Below, in pieces: positions 25,638 to 34,019 of a stretch of DNA of 64,000 nucleotides (position 1 is its first letter; the number at the start of each line of letters is the position of its first letter). The position numbers were made by a program, and so were the translations under genes. The notes beneath the pieces were generated by a model. It did no database searches. It was not told where the DNA came from and was given only the letters and a program-made list of their open reading frames with translations. This DNA comes from Cryobacterium arcticum. Its GTDB lineage: Bacteria; Actinomycetota; Actinomycetes; Actinomycetales; Microbacteriaceae. Where the stretch lies: positions 2,542,001 to 2,606,000 of the forward strand of contig NZ_CP016282.1 in assembly GCF_001679725.1 (NCBI RefSeq). The letters run 5' to 3'.

Positions 25638-27290
25638 ATGCACGGATGGAGCATCGCCCGCCGGCTCTTCCTGGCCCATTTCGTCTTCATCGTCGTGCTC
25701 GCGGTGTTCGTCGGCACGGCGTCGTTCGTGGACGCACGCGACCGCGGCTACACCGAGACGGCCGACAGGATGCTCGCCGTGGCGGCGGCGATCGCCGACA
25801 GTCCCCTGGTGGTCACCGCGGCGCAATCGCCGGATCCGACCACGGCGTTGCAGGCCTATACCCTCGCGGTCAGCGAGGACGCCTCGGTGGACTTCATCAC
25901 GATCATGAGCCCGGACGGTATCCGCTGGACGCATCCGGACCCCACCGAGATCGGCCGGCCGTATATCGGTGAGATCGCGCCGGCCGTGGCGGGGACACCG
26001 TTCACGGAGGTGACGAGTGGCACCCTCGGGCCGTCGGTGCGTTCCGTCGTGCCGATCATCGAACCGGACGGCCGGGTTGTGGGCATGGTCGCTGCCGGGG
26101 TCAAGACCAGCAATCTGCAGATCGCCCTCAACGCGCGACTGCCGGCCATCCTGGCTCTGGCGCTGGCGCTCCTGGTGGCCGGATCCGTGGCCACCTGGTT
26201 GCTCGGCCGGTACCTGCGCCGGGTGACGCTCGGCTGGGGTCCTGAAGAGCTCGCCCAGCTCTTCGTCTACAACGATTCGGTGCTGCATTCGGTGCGGGAG
26301 GGGCTGGTGCTGGTCGACCGCAAGGGCGATCTGGTGCTCTACAACGATCAGGCGGCCGAGCTGCTCGGCATCCCTCCGCGCCCCGTGTCGCGCAGCACGC
26401 CTGCGCCCGCCATCGACGACCTGCCCCTGCCACCCAGCCTGGCGGACCTGCTGCGAAGCGGCCGCACCGTGCAGGACGAGATCCATCTCACCGAGACCCG
26501 GGTGCTCGTCGTGAGCCAGGAACCCGCCGTGCCCACGCCGACTCGGGCGCGCACCCGAGCGGCGCCCATGGGGACCGTCACGACCATCCGCGATCACACC
26601 GATCTGGAGTCGCTCGGCACCGAACTGGCCTCGATGCGCACCCTCTCGGATGCCCTGCGCGCGCAGACCCACGAGCACGCCAACCGGCTGCACACCATCG
26701 TGTCGCTGATGGAACTCGGCCGCGCCGACGAGGCCCTGGCCTTCGCCACCCGGGACATGGCCGTGAGCCAGCACCTCACCGACGAGATGATCAGCTCGGT
26801 CGACGAGCCCGTGATCGGGGCGCTGCTGGTGGGCAAGTTCGCCCAGGCCGGCGAGCTGGGCGTGCATCTGAGCGTGGATGCCGCCGGCACGCTGTCGGAC
26901 TCCGGATTGTCGGTGCAGGACCTGGTCACGGTGCTGGGCAATCTGGTCGACAACGCCCTCGACGCCGCGGCGGGCGGCCAGGCACCCCGCCGGGTGGACG
27001 TCGCCATCCGCAGCGTGTCGGCGGAGACCGGGCCACCCGCCGTGGTGATCGAGGTCGCCGACACCGGACACGGCGTCGACGCCGACGATCTCGACGACGT
27101 CTTCACGCTCGGTTACAGCACGAAGGAGCCCGGCCATTACGGCCGCGGACTGGGGCTGGCGCTCGTGCGGCAGGCGGTGAACCGGCTCGGTGGAACCCTC
27201 ACCGTGACCCGGCGGGTCGGGGCGGTCTTCACCGTGACCATCCCGTTGCAGGTGTCCGCCGGAACGACGGGGGCCGTGCCGAATGCCTGA
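25638..27290 (+). CDS. Sensor histidine kinase, CitA/DcuS family
   Basis: 550 aa. TM1 at about 9-30, an extracytoplasmic PAS-like sensor (35-165), TM2 (about 170-195), a cytoplasmic PAS (FVYNDSVLHSVREGLVLVDRKGDLVLYND), a His-containing dimerisation segment RAQTHEHANRLHTIVSLMELG, and an HATPase domain (NLVDNALDAA, VADTGHGVD, GRGLGLALVRQ). Family members sense citrate or C4-dicarboxylates. ATG 25638 chosen (AAGGGA upstream, puts TM1 near the N terminus); ATG 25605 and TTG 25584 are also in frame. Divergent from dctA. Confidence 0.92.
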   Translation: MHGWSIARRLFLAHFVFIVVLAVFVGTASFVDARDRGYTETADRMLAVAAAIADSPLVVTAAQSPDPTTALQAYTLAVSEDASVDFITIMSPDGIRWTHPDPTEIGRPYIGEIAPAVAGTPFTEVTSGTLGPSVRSVVPIIEPDGRVVGMVAAGVKTSNLQIALNARLPAILALALALLVAGSVATWLLGRYLRRVTLGWGPEELAQLFVYNDSVLHSVREGLVLVDRKGDLVLYNDQAAELLGIPPRPVSRSTPAPAIDDLPLPPSLADLLRSGRTVQDEIHLTETRVLVVSQEPAVPTPTRARTRAAPMGTVTTIRDHTDLESLGTELASMRTLSDALRAQTHEHANRLHTIVSLMELGRADEALAFATRDMAVSQHLTDEMISSVDEPVIGALLVGKFAQAGELGVHLSVDAAGTLSDSGLSVQDLVTVLGNLVDNALDAAAGGQAPRRVDVAIRSVSAETGPPAVVIEVADTGHGVDADDLDDVFTLGYSTKEPGHYGRGLGLALVRQAVNRLGGTLTVTRRVGAVFTVTIPLQVSAGTTGAVPNA

Positions 27291-28023
27291 CGACCCCCTC
27301 TCGCCCACCGAGATCACTGGTGAGCCCCGGCCGATCCGGGTGCTCATCGTGGAGGACGAACCTCTCACGGCCGAGGCGCATGCGGCCTATCTGCTGCGGC
27401 TGCCCGGATTCGAACTTGCGGGCAGCGCAAGCACCGGCCAGTCCGCGCTCCGGCAGCTCACCGAGGCGGCGGCGGCGGGTATCCCGGTGGAACTGGTGCT
27501 GATGGACATGAACCTGCCCGATCTGCACGGCCTCGATGTGTCGCGGCGGCTGCGCGCGGCCAACCTGGACTGCGACATCATCGCCATCACGGCGATGCGC
27601 GATCTGCAGGTGGTGCGCGGGGCCATCTCCGCCGGGGTGGTGCAGTACCTTATCAAGCCGTTCACCTACGCCACCTTCGCGCAGAAACTCACCACCTACC
27701 GGGAGTTCCACCGCCAACTCGGCGAGCGCTCACGGGTCACGAGCCAGGCGGATGTCGACCAGGCCTTCAACAGCCTGCGCACCCCCACGCCGGTCATGCT
27801 GCCCAAGGGTCTGGCGGAGGGCACCCTGGCGAGCGTGACCGAGTTCCTCAAGGCCCGCTCCACCCCGGTCTCCGCGGCGGAGCTCACCGACGCTCTCGGC
27901 ATATCCCGGGTGACCGCACGCCGCTACCTGGAACATCTGGCCGACGACGGGTCGGTGCTGCGCTCCCCCCGGTACGGTACCCCGGGGCGGCCCGAGAACG
28001 AGTACACCTGGCGACGCGAGTGA
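27283..28023 (+). CDS. Response regulator, CitB/DcuR family
   Basis: 246 aa. N-terminal receiver with acidic pocket IVEDEPL, phospho-acceptor Asp in LVLMDMNLPD, and Lys in QYLIKPF; then a linker and a C-terminal helix-turn-helix (VSAAELTDALGISRVTARRYLEHLADDG). Overlaps the kinase gene by 8 bp, so both are translated together. Probably activates dctA. Confidence 0.93.
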   Translation: MPDDPLSPTEITGEPRPIRVLIVEDEPLTAEAHAAYLLRLPGFELAGSASTGQSALRQLTEAAAAGIPVELVLMDMNLPDLHGLDVSRRLRAANLDCDIIAITAMRDLQVVRGAISAGVVQYLIKPFTYATFAQKLTTYREFHRQLGERSRVTSQADVDQAFNSLRTPTPVMLPKGLAEGTLASVTEFLKARSTPVSAAELTDALGISRVTARRYLEHLADDGSVLRSPRYGTPGRPENEYTWRRE

Positions 28024-28040
28024 TCGCCGCCCCGCGGCGA
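28024..28040 (+). terminator. Short GC hairpin after the response regulator
   Basis: TCGCCGC-CCC-GCGGCGA, a 7-bp stem starting at the base after the stop codon. No U tract follows. Confidence 0.35.
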
Positions 28041-28115
28041 CACGTCGGCCCCAGTTCGAGTCGATGTGACAAGGATGCTTGACACCCGGCGACCGACCCG
28101 CGTTGACTTGACATC

Positions 28116-28313
28116 GTGCGGAGCGATATTCGGGAGTTGAGACTCGCCGCGAATCTGTCGCAGGCGTCGCTGGCGTCTGTGATGGGGGTCTCTCGGCAGA
28201 CGATCAACGCGATCGAAACCGGACGCTACGACCCGTCGCTGGGGCTGGCCATCCGGTTGGCGCAGTACTTCAGTCGCCCCGTCGAGGAGGTATTCCATGT
28301 CGAAGATCGCTGA
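28116..28313 (+). CDS. Small HTH regulator (YozG/XRE type)
   Basis: 65 aa, almost entirely an XRE helix-turn-helix (LRLAANLSQASLASVMGVSRQTINAIETGRYDPSLGLAIRLAQYF). Such short proteins are usually encoded with a small membrane protein, as here: its end overlaps the next ATG by 17 bp. GTG start; no clear ribosome site, TTGACA-like sequence just upstream. Confidence 0.88.
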   Translation: MRSDIRELRLAANLSQASLASVMGVSRQTINAIETGRYDPSLGLAIRLAQYFSRPVEEVFHVEDR

Positions 28314-28500
28314 ACGCCTGCCTGTCTCGGTCCCCAATGCCGCGGTGATCGGCGCCCTCCTCGTGGGCGCCACCCTCGCCGGACTGCGGGGCAACGGGGT
28401 GGGTGCCATCATCCTGGCCGCCATGGCGATCGGATGGGCCGGGATCGCGCTCTACGCCCGGAGCAGCCGCGCCGACGACCGCAGCCGGGTGGGCATTTGA
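28297..28500 (+). CDS. N-terminal half of a DUF2178-like membrane protein (frame interrupted)
   Basis: 67 aa with good ribosome site GAGGAGG. Two membrane helices (VIGALLVGATLAGLRG and GAIILAAMAIGWAGIALYA) end in SSRADDRSRVGI before a TGA. The following 66 codons in the +1 frame continue the same protein type, so this is probably the front part of a gene of about 130 codons that is either frameshifted (mutation or sequencing error) or read through by a +1 shift at ATT-TGA-C. Confidence 0.7.
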   Translation: MSKIAERLPVSVPNAAVIGALLVGATLAGLRGNGVGAIILAAMAIGWAGIALYARSSRADDRSRVGI

Positions 28501-28696
28501 CCCCCGCGACGAACGTGACCGCACGATCGGCAGGAACGGATTCGCGCTCGTCGGTGCCGCGGCACTGATCCTGACCGGAGGCGAGATGCTCGTCCGGGTG
28601 GTGTTGGGCGACAACGACGGGGCAACCCTGGTGCGATTCATGGTCCTCGCGGCGGTCTGGTCGATCGGGGTCGCGAACTCCGCGGAGAAGATCTGA
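28499..28696 (+). pseudogene. C-terminal half of the DUF2178-like membrane protein, in the +1 frame
   Basis: From the GAC at 28499 the +1 frame reads DPRDERDRTIGRNG, a typical charged linker, then two more membrane helices (FALVGAAALILTGGEMLVRVVL and VRFMVLAAVWSIGVANSAEKI) and a stop. There is no suitable start codon or ribosome site of its own at the front. Joined to the preceding half it gives a four-helix protein of about 132 aa, the expected size. Family assignment is tentative. Confidence 0.6.
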
Positions 28697-28721
28697 CGAA
28701 GCGCGCGTGAGCGTCTGGCGC

Positions 28722-29393
28722 TCAGCTCGTCGCGGCGGTGAGACCGCGCCTGAGACCGTGCAGTCCCCGGGTTAGCGAGGTCTTCGCCGTCGCTGCGGGA
28801 ATCCGCAGGAGCTGGCCCACCTCACCGTGGCTATGACCGTTGTAGTACGCCAGCTTGAGCGCGTGGCGCTGGGTTGGTTCGAGGTCGGCGAGAGCACCGC
28901 TCAGGGCAGTGGCGTGCAGCGCAGCATGGGACAGGGCCTCCGGCGCAATCGGGGGGAGGTGGGGCCCTCCGCCGGCGATGGCGTGCCTGCCCGGCGAGCT
29001 TCGGACACCGCGCTCCACGTCGCTCCTGAGATGCTCCACGCACATTCGGTGCACCGTCGTGATCATCCATGAGAGCGCCGCGCCCCGGCCGGAGTCGAAA
29101 CGGGCCGCAGAATGCCAGATCTCGAGAAAGATTCGCTCGGTGAGCACCTCTGCCTCCTGAACGTCACGCAGGATCCGCACCACAAGGCCAAGGATGTGCG
29201 GTGCCACGTCGTCATACAACTGGGCGAACGCCCCGGCATCACCCTGACTCGCAGCGACCAGCCACCGCTCCCGCTGCTGCAGGCCACTGGCCTCGGCAGG
29301 GGCAGCAGCATCCCGTTCCCCGGACACGTCCGTGCGGTGTTCGACGGAGAGCCGGGCTTTGTTCGCGGGCAGCTCGGGGGCGGGAGTGGCCAT
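28722..29393 (-). CDS. ECF RNA polymerase sigma factor, SigK-like
   Basis: 223 aa. Region 2 runs from about 45 to 115 (GDAGAFAQLYDDVAPHILGLVVRILRD, TERIFLEIWHSAARFDSGRGAALSWM) and region 4 from about 165 (ADLEPTQRHALKLAYYNGHSHGEVGQLLRIPAATAKTSL). The FDSGRGAALSWM motif resembles the SigK (ECF19) group. No anti-sigma gene is adjacent, unlike mycobacterial sigK-rskA. Divergent from ohrR with a shared 102-bp intergenic region; ATG with AGAGGA upstream. Confidence 0.88.
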   Translation of the reverse strand: MATPAPELPANKARLSVEHRTDVSGERDAAAPAEASGLQQRERWLVAASQGDAGAFAQLYDDVAPHILGLVVRILRDVQEAEVLTERIFLEIWHSAARFDSGRGAALSWMITTVHRMCVEHLRSDVERGVRSSPGRHAIAGGGPHLPPIAPEALSHAALHATALSGALADLEPTQRHALKLAYYNGHSHGEVGQLLRIPAATAKTSLTRGLHGLRRGLTAATS

Positions 29394-29432
29394 AGTCCTC
29401 TTTCAGTCAACACACCGTCGATATCAACACCT

Positions 29433-29447
29433 TACACATCTTGTGTA
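29433..29447. promoter_or_regulatory. Palindrome between sigma factor and ohrR
   Basis: TACACA-TCT-TGTGTA, 15 bp, in the middle of the divergent intergenic region. OhrR/MarR proteins bind such inverted repeats, so the ohrR product probably controls its own gene and perhaps the sigma gene. Confidence 0.6.
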
Positions 29448-29495
29448 CAAGCTACTAGCGCACAAGTTGCTGGGAAAGGTGACAGGATGTGAGCC

Positions 29496-29930
29496 ATGGC
29501 CGACCTCCGGACCCCACCACTTTCTGACCAACTCTGCTTCGACCTGTACGCGGCATCCCGCGCCGTCACCAATGCGTACCGGCCCGTGCTGGCCGACTTG
29601 GGTCTGACCTATCCGCAGTACCTGGTGATGGTCGTCCTCTGGGACGAAGGAACGCGCACTGTGCGCCAGCTCGCCGACACCCTGAGGTTGGACCACGGCA
29701 CGCTCACCCCGCTCCTGCGCCGAATGGAAAGCAACGGGCTGCTCACTCGGCGGCGCAACCGTTCCGATGAGCGCTTCGTCGAGATCGCCCTGACGCCTGC
29801 CGGTGACGAACTGCGCAGCCACGCCACCAAGATCCACTGCGACATGACCGCAGCCCTGGGCCTGAATCCCGCGGAATTCAGCGCGCTGCAGGCCACCCTG
29901 CGCACTCTCACCGAAAGGGTGAGCGCGTAG
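29496..29930 (+). CDS. ohrR: MarR-family organic-peroxide sensor, two-cysteine type
   Basis: 144 aa. The reactive cysteine context DQLCFDLYAASRAVTNAYRP (Cys14) and TYPQYLVMVVLW (Tyr39/Tyr42) are the hallmarks of OhrR; a second Cys at 115 (KIHCDM) fits the two-cysteine subgroup that forms an intersubunit disulfide. The winged helix is LADTLRLDHGTLTPLLRRMESNGLL. Normally paired with the peroxidase ohr, but no ohr gene is in the neighbourhood. Confidence 0.86.
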   Translation: MADLRTPPLSDQLCFDLYAASRAVTNAYRPVLADLGLTYPQYLVMVVLWDEGTRTVRQLADTLRLDHGTLTPLLRRMESNGLLTRRRNRSDERFVEIALTPAGDELRSHATKIHCDMTAALGLNPAEFSALQATLRTLTERVSA

Positions 29931-29971
29931 TCGGAACCGATCACCACGAGTTGACAGGGAAGGGTTCGCCA

Positions 29972-30865
29972 ATGGTCGTGCCGCGCGAACACGGTGTGGC
30001 GCCGGCGCAGAACGATGTGCCCGCCGCGCGCCACACGCTGGCCATCCTCACCCACCTGGCCGCCCAACGCGGTCCGGTGCCGGCCTCCAGCATCGCCCAG
30101 GCGCTCGGGCTACCCCGGTCCACGGTGTACCGCCTGCTCGGAGTGCTCGGCGAGCTCGGTTTTGTCCTGCACTTTCCCGAGGCCAGGCGGTACGGCATCG
30201 GGCTGGCCGCCTTCGAGCTGAGCAGCGGGTTCTCCCGCCAGGAGCCCCTGGCCCGGCTGGGCCGGCCGATCCTCGCCGCCCTCGTTGACAAGATCGGCGA
30301 GAGCGCCCACCTGGCCGTGCTGCACGGGCGTGACGTGATCTACCTGGTCGAGGAGCGCGCGCCTCGCCGGCCCGCACTGGTGACGGATGTCGGCGTGCGG
30401 CTCCCGAGTCATCTCACCGCCAGCGGTCGCGCACTGCTGGCCACGCTGCCCCTCCCCCAGCTCCGGGCGCTCTTTCCCGACCCGTCGGCCTTCGTGCAGC
30501 GCTCCGGTGACGGTGTCGAGCACCCGGCGAGCGCCGCGGGTTCCGACGGTGCGCCCGGTACTCAGCCGACCGGCTCCGTGGGCAGCTACCGCGAGTTGAG
30601 CCGGCTGCTCAGCCAGGTGCGCACCCAGGGCTATGCCGCCGAGGACGGTGACGTCACGGCGGGCATCGCATCCGTCGCCGTGGCGGTGCGTGACCACAGT
30701 GGCTGGCCGGCCGCGGGCATCGCCGTGACGTTCTCCCGGTCGAGCGTGCCGCCGCAGCGGTGGCCTGCGCTCGCGGCCGAGGTGGAGCGCTCAGCCGCCG
30801 AGCTGGGCCGCCGCATCAATGGGCGGGCCGGCACCATCCATGATCCTGCAGAGAGGAAAAAGTGA
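29972..30865 (+). CDS. IclR-family transcriptional regulator
   Basis: 297 aa. N-terminal winged HTH (LAILTHLAAQRGPVPASSIAQALGLPRSTVYRLLGVLGELGFV), C-terminal effector domain (RLPSHLTASGRALLATLP, DGDVTAGIASVAVAVRDHSGWPAAGIAVTF). A Gly/Ser/Ala-rich insert of about 25 residues (about 180-205) is unusual. ATG 29972 chosen because AAGGG is 7 nt upstream; an in-frame TTG at 29951 is part of a TTGACA. Target unknown; no catabolic gene is adjacent. Confidence 0.9.
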   Translation: MVVPREHGVAPAQNDVPAARHTLAILTHLAAQRGPVPASSIAQALGLPRSTVYRLLGVLGELGFVLHFPEARRYGIGLAAFELSSGFSRQEPLARLGRPILAALVDKIGESAHLAVLHGRDVIYLVEERAPRRPALVTDVGVRLPSHLTASGRALLATLPLPQLRALFPDPSAFVQRSGDGVEHPASAAGSDGAPGTQPTGSVGSYRELSRLLSQVRTQGYAAEDGDVTAGIASVAVAVRDHSGWPAAGIAVTFSRSSVPPQRWPALAAEVERSAAELGRRINGRAGTIHDPAERKK

Positions 30866-30958
30866 GGTTACGAGGACGGAGTCGCTCGCTGGATCCTCAT
30901 TATCGAACTATGTCCTCACAACCGTTCGTCACTTGCGACAGCAAATTATGGATAACGG

Positions 30959-30986
30959 TGAACCTTTCGGGCCGTTACCTCGTTGT
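30959..30986 (+). promoter_or_regulatory. SigL-type ECF promoter upstream of the YceI gene
   Basis: TGAACC (30959-30964), a 16-nt spacer, then CGTTGT (30981-30986). This matches the TGAACC-N16/17-CGT pattern known for SigL-type ECF factors, and an ECF factor is encoded two genes downstream. The rest of the 167-bp gap (30866-31032) is comparatively AT-rich and shows no gene. Confidence 0.6.
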
Positions 30987-31032
30987 TCAGAGTGGATGAC
31001 CATCATCCGCTACGGAAACGAACGAGGGTGAC

Positions 31033-31740
31033 ATGCAGAAGAAGACGAAGATCGGGCTGTGGATTGCGGGCGGAGTCGTCGTTGTCGGCGGTGCTGCCCT
31101 GGCATTCGGGCCTGCCGTGTACGCCGACTACGCCAACGGCAAGGCCGACGCCGCACCCACCATCGCCGCCGCGACCCCCAGCTCGACGGATGCGGCCACC
31201 TCCGCCGCGGTGAACGCCGACGACCTCAGCGGAACCTGGAGCATCGGCGCCGACTCCTTTGCCGGCTACCGCGTCGACGAGGTGCTGCAGGGCAAGGACG
31301 TGACCGTGACCGGACGCTCGGCCGACGTGACCGGCGACCTCACGGTCGACGCGCTCTCGCTCACCGCCGCCTCGATCACCGTGGACGTCGCGAGCATCGC
31401 CACCGATGAGAGCGCCAGGGACGCCTACTTCCGCGATACCGCCATGGAGGTCGGCGAATTCCCGACCGCCACGTTCACGCTCACCGAGCCGGTCACCCTC
31501 GAGGCCCCCGTTGCCGGGGTCGCGCAGACGGTCAGCGCCACCGGGGATCTCACCCTGCACGGCGTGACCACGTCAGTCACCGTCGAGTTGCAGGCCGCTC
31601 TGACCGACACCGGCGGGCAGGTCGTGGGCACCATCCCGATCACTTTCAGCGACTACGGCGTCGAGGCACCCGACCTGGGCTTCGTATCGGTGGAGGACAC
31701 CGGAGCGATCGAGTTCTCCCTCAACGCCCTGCAGAATTAG
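31033..31740 (+). CDS. YceI-family protein with N-terminal membrane anchor
   Basis: 235 aa. An uncleaved signal anchor (residues 8-30), an Ala/Thr-rich linker to about 60, then a YceI lipocalin-like domain (DLSGTWSIGADSFAGYRVDEVL, FRDTAMEVGEFPTATFTL, DLTLHGVTTSVTVEL, FSDYGVEAPDLGFVSVEDTGAIEFSL) that binds isoprenoids or similar lipids outside the cell. Ribosome site GAGGGTGAC. Probably under the SigL-type promoter 47 bp upstream and co-transcribed with the sigma/anti-sigma genes. Confidence 0.92.
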   Translation: MQKKTKIGLWIAGGVVVVGGAALAFGPAVYADYANGKADAAPTIAAATPSSTDAATSAAVNADDLSGTWSIGADSFAGYRVDEVLQGKDVTVTGRSADVTGDLTVDALSLTAASITVDVASIATDESARDAYFRDTAMEVGEFPTATFTLTEPVTLEAPVAGVAQTVSATGDLTLHGVTTSVTVELQAALTDTGGQVVGTIPITFSDYGVEAPDLGFVSVEDTGAIEFSLNALQN

Positions 31741-31785
31741 TCCAGCAGTGTTCATCGTGGGCATCGTGCAGACCGGGAGGCGACC

Positions 31786-32292
31786 GTGACTGAACCACAG
31801 GCGGCCCTGCTCCGGGCGCTGCACGATGCCCACGGACCTGCCCTGTTCCGCTACGTGGTGCGCCTGACCGGTGACTACGGCTTCGCCCAGGACGTGGTGC
31901 AGGAGGCTCTGCTCCGCGCCTGGAAGCGGCCGGCCCTGCTCGATCGGGACGATGAGGCCGCCCGCGCGTGGCTGTTCACCGTGGCCCGCAACCTCGTCAT
32001 CGACGACCGGCGGAGCGCCAGGCACTCCCGCGAGATCAGCTCCGACGCCCTGCCAGAGACGGCGTCCGCTGACGGCACCGAGGCGATCCTCGATCGCTGG
32101 CTGCTGACGGATGCCCTCACCGCCCTCTCCCCCGAGCACCGCACGGTCCTCGTGAGCGCCTACTACCTCGGCCGGCCGATCGCCGAGATCGCCCGTCTCG
32201 AAGAGGTGCCGGAGGGTACCGTCAAGTCCCGGCTGCACTATGCCCTGCGAGCGATGCGGCTCGCCCTACAGGAAAGAGGGGTCACCGAATGA
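31786..32292 (+). CDS. ECF RNA polymerase sigma factor, SigL-like
   Basis: 168 aa. Region 2 (LFRYVVRLTGDYGFAQDVVQEALLRAWKR, AWLFTVARNLVIDDRRSARHSRE) and region 4 (LSPEHRTVLVSAYYLGRPIAEIARLEEVPEGTVKSRLHYALRAMR). Start GTG 31786 behind GGGAGG. Its stop overlaps the anti-sigma ATG by 4 bp. Probably recognises the TGAACC/CGTTGT promoter upstream of yceI, giving positive feedback. Confidence 0.92.
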   Translation: MTEPQAALLRALHDAHGPALFRYVVRLTGDYGFAQDVVQEALLRAWKRPALLDRDDEAARAWLFTVARNLVIDDRRSARHSREISSDALPETASADGTEAILDRWLLTDALTALSPEHRTVLVSAYYLGRPIAEIARLEEVPEGTVKSRLHYALRAMRLALQERGVTE

Positions 32293-33077
32293 CCTCCACC
32301 CCAGACCGCTTTCGCGAGTGGGACGCCGCCTATGTGCTCGGTGCGCTGAGCACCGAGGACCGGCACGACTTCGAACGCCACCTGCCCACCTGCCCGGCCT
32401 GCTCCGCCGCCGTGGCCGAGCTGGCCGGCCTGCCCGGAATCCTCAGCGCCCTGCCGGCGGCAGAAGCCGTGGCCATCGCCGAGGCCGACCCGGCCGACGG
32501 AACCGACGCCGCGGCCTCGGCAGCCTCGATCGCGGCCGCGGACGACCGCCTGCGCACCGCATTGCACCAGCCCGGGCTCGTACAGCGCCTCGCCGGGGCG
32601 GCGGTGCGGCGCCGCCGTCGCCACCGCATCCGCCTCGCCGTCGCCCTCACCGCTGCCGCCGCGGTCATCGCCCTGGGCAGCGGCGTGCTCGGTGCCACCC
32701 TGGCCACCGCGCCGGCGCCCGAAGCGGGATCCGCCGTACCGCCACCAAGCGCCCCCGCGATCCAGGTCGTGGCCATGGAGCCCCTCGAACCCAACGCGCT
32801 CACGGCCGCCGTCACCATCACCGACACCGATTGGGGCACCCGGTTCGACTGGTCCTGCGTGTACCTCAACCAGCTCTGGAAAGACAACGGACCGCAGGAC
32901 TACGACATGGTCATGACCGACCAGAGCGGCGCCTCCAGAGTGCTGGCCACCTGGACGGCGACCAGTCCGAGCACCGAGAACCTGGCGGCGTCGACCGACG
33001 TGCCCAGCGACCAGATCCAGAGCATCGAGATTCGCGCCAGCCGCAGCGGCACCCCGCTCGCGCACACCGACCTGTGA
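32289..33077 (+). CDS. Zinc-finger anti-sigma factor (RskA/RslA type)
   Basis: 262 aa. N-terminal ZAS domain with zinc ligands in FERHLPTCPACSAAVAEL (H-x3-C-x2-C), a linker, a membrane helix at about 117-137 (LAVALTAAAAVIALGSGVLGATL) and an external domain (MEPLEPNALTAAVTI, RFDWSCVYLNQLW). Holds the preceding sigma factor inactive at the membrane; ZAS proteins often release it on oxidation. Confidence 0.9.
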   Translation: MTSTPDRFREWDAAYVLGALSTEDRHDFERHLPTCPACSAAVAELAGLPGILSALPAAEAVAIAEADPADGTDAAASAASIAAADDRLRTALHQPGLVQRLAGAAVRRRRRHRIRLAVALTAAAAVIALGSGVLGATLATAPAPEAGSAVPPPSAPAIQVVAMEPLEPNALTAAVTITDTDWGTRFDWSCVYLNQLWKDNGPQDYDMVMTDQSGASRVLATWTATSPSTENLAASTDVPSDQIQSIEIRASRSGTPLAHTDL

Positions 33078-33088
33078 GGACACGACCT

Positions 33089-33970
33089 GTGAATACCGCC
33101 CTGCCAGATTCCCTCCCCGCGCTGGCCGTCACCGGTTCCACCGGCGTTCTCGGCGGCATGGTGGCCCGCACGCTGGCCGCCGCCGAAGTGCCGCAACGCC
33201 TGCTCGCCCGCGCGGTGGACCGGGCGCCGCAGCTGGACGGCAGCGTCGCCCTGCCGTTCTCCTACTCAGACCGTGCCGCCTCCGAGCGGGCGCTCGAGGG
33301 AGTGCACACGCTCTTCATGGTGTCGGCCGCCGAGAACGCCGAGCGCCTCGCCCAGCACCTGGCCTTCATCGACTCCGCCCGGGCCGCCGGGGTGCGTCAC
33401 ATCGTCTACACCTCGTTCATTGCCGCGGCTCCGGATGCGACGTTCACCCTGGCCAGGGACCACTACGCCACCGAGGAGCACATCCGGTCGTCGGGGATCG
33501 ACTACACCTTCCTGCGTGACAGCCTCTACCTCGACTTCATGCCCGCGCTGGTCGGCACGGACGGCGTCATCCGCGGACCGGCCGGTACCGGCCGGGTGGC
33601 CGCCGTCGCCCGCGCCGACGTGGCCCGCACGGCCGTGACGGTGCTGAACGACGTCACGGCGCACCACAATGTCACCTATGACCTCACCGGTCCGGAGGCG
33701 TTGAGCATGACCGAGGTGGCGGCGATCCTCACCGCCGCCGGCAGCGCCCAGGCCGGCAGCAGCGTGGCCGGAACCGTGCGCTACCACGCCGAGACGCTGC
33801 CGGAGGCTTACGAGTCCCGTCGGCCCTGGGGCGCACCGGACTGGCAGGTGGATGCCTGGGTATCGACCTACACCGCCATCGCCGCCGGCGAGATGGACGA
33901 GGTGAGCACCGCCGTCGAGACGATCACCGGTGTCCAGCCGATGAGCCTCGCCCACCTGCTGGCGGGCTGA
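33089..33970 (+). CDS. NAD(P)-binding NmrA-like/atypical SDR protein
   Basis: 293 aa. Rossmann glycine motif ALAVTGSTGVLGGMVAR at the N terminus, HIVYTSFIAAAPDA, and the C-terminal half typical of NmrA/quinone-reductase-2-like proteins (VRADVARTAV-type ARADVARTAVTVL, YDLTGPEALSMTEVAAIL). Probably a redox-sensing or NAD(P)H-dependent reductase. GTG start with GAGGA 9 nt upstream; 11 bp after the anti-sigma gene, so likely the last gene of that operon. Confidence 0.85.
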   Translation: MNTALPDSLPALAVTGSTGVLGGMVARTLAAAEVPQRLLARAVDRAPQLDGSVALPFSYSDRAASERALEGVHTLFMVSAAENAERLAQHLAFIDSARAAGVRHIVYTSFIAAAPDATFTLARDHYATEEHIRSSGIDYTFLRDSLYLDFMPALVGTDGVIRGPAGTGRVAAVARADVARTAVTVLNDVTAHHNVTYDLTGPEALSMTEVAAILTAAGSAQAGSSVAGTVRYHAETLPEAYESRRPWGAPDWQVDAWVSTYTAIAAGEMDEVSTAVETITGVQPMSLAHLLAG

Positions 33971-34019
33971 ACCGGTCACGACTGAACCGGTCGCGGCTGA
34001 CCCAGCCTCGACGACGGGC

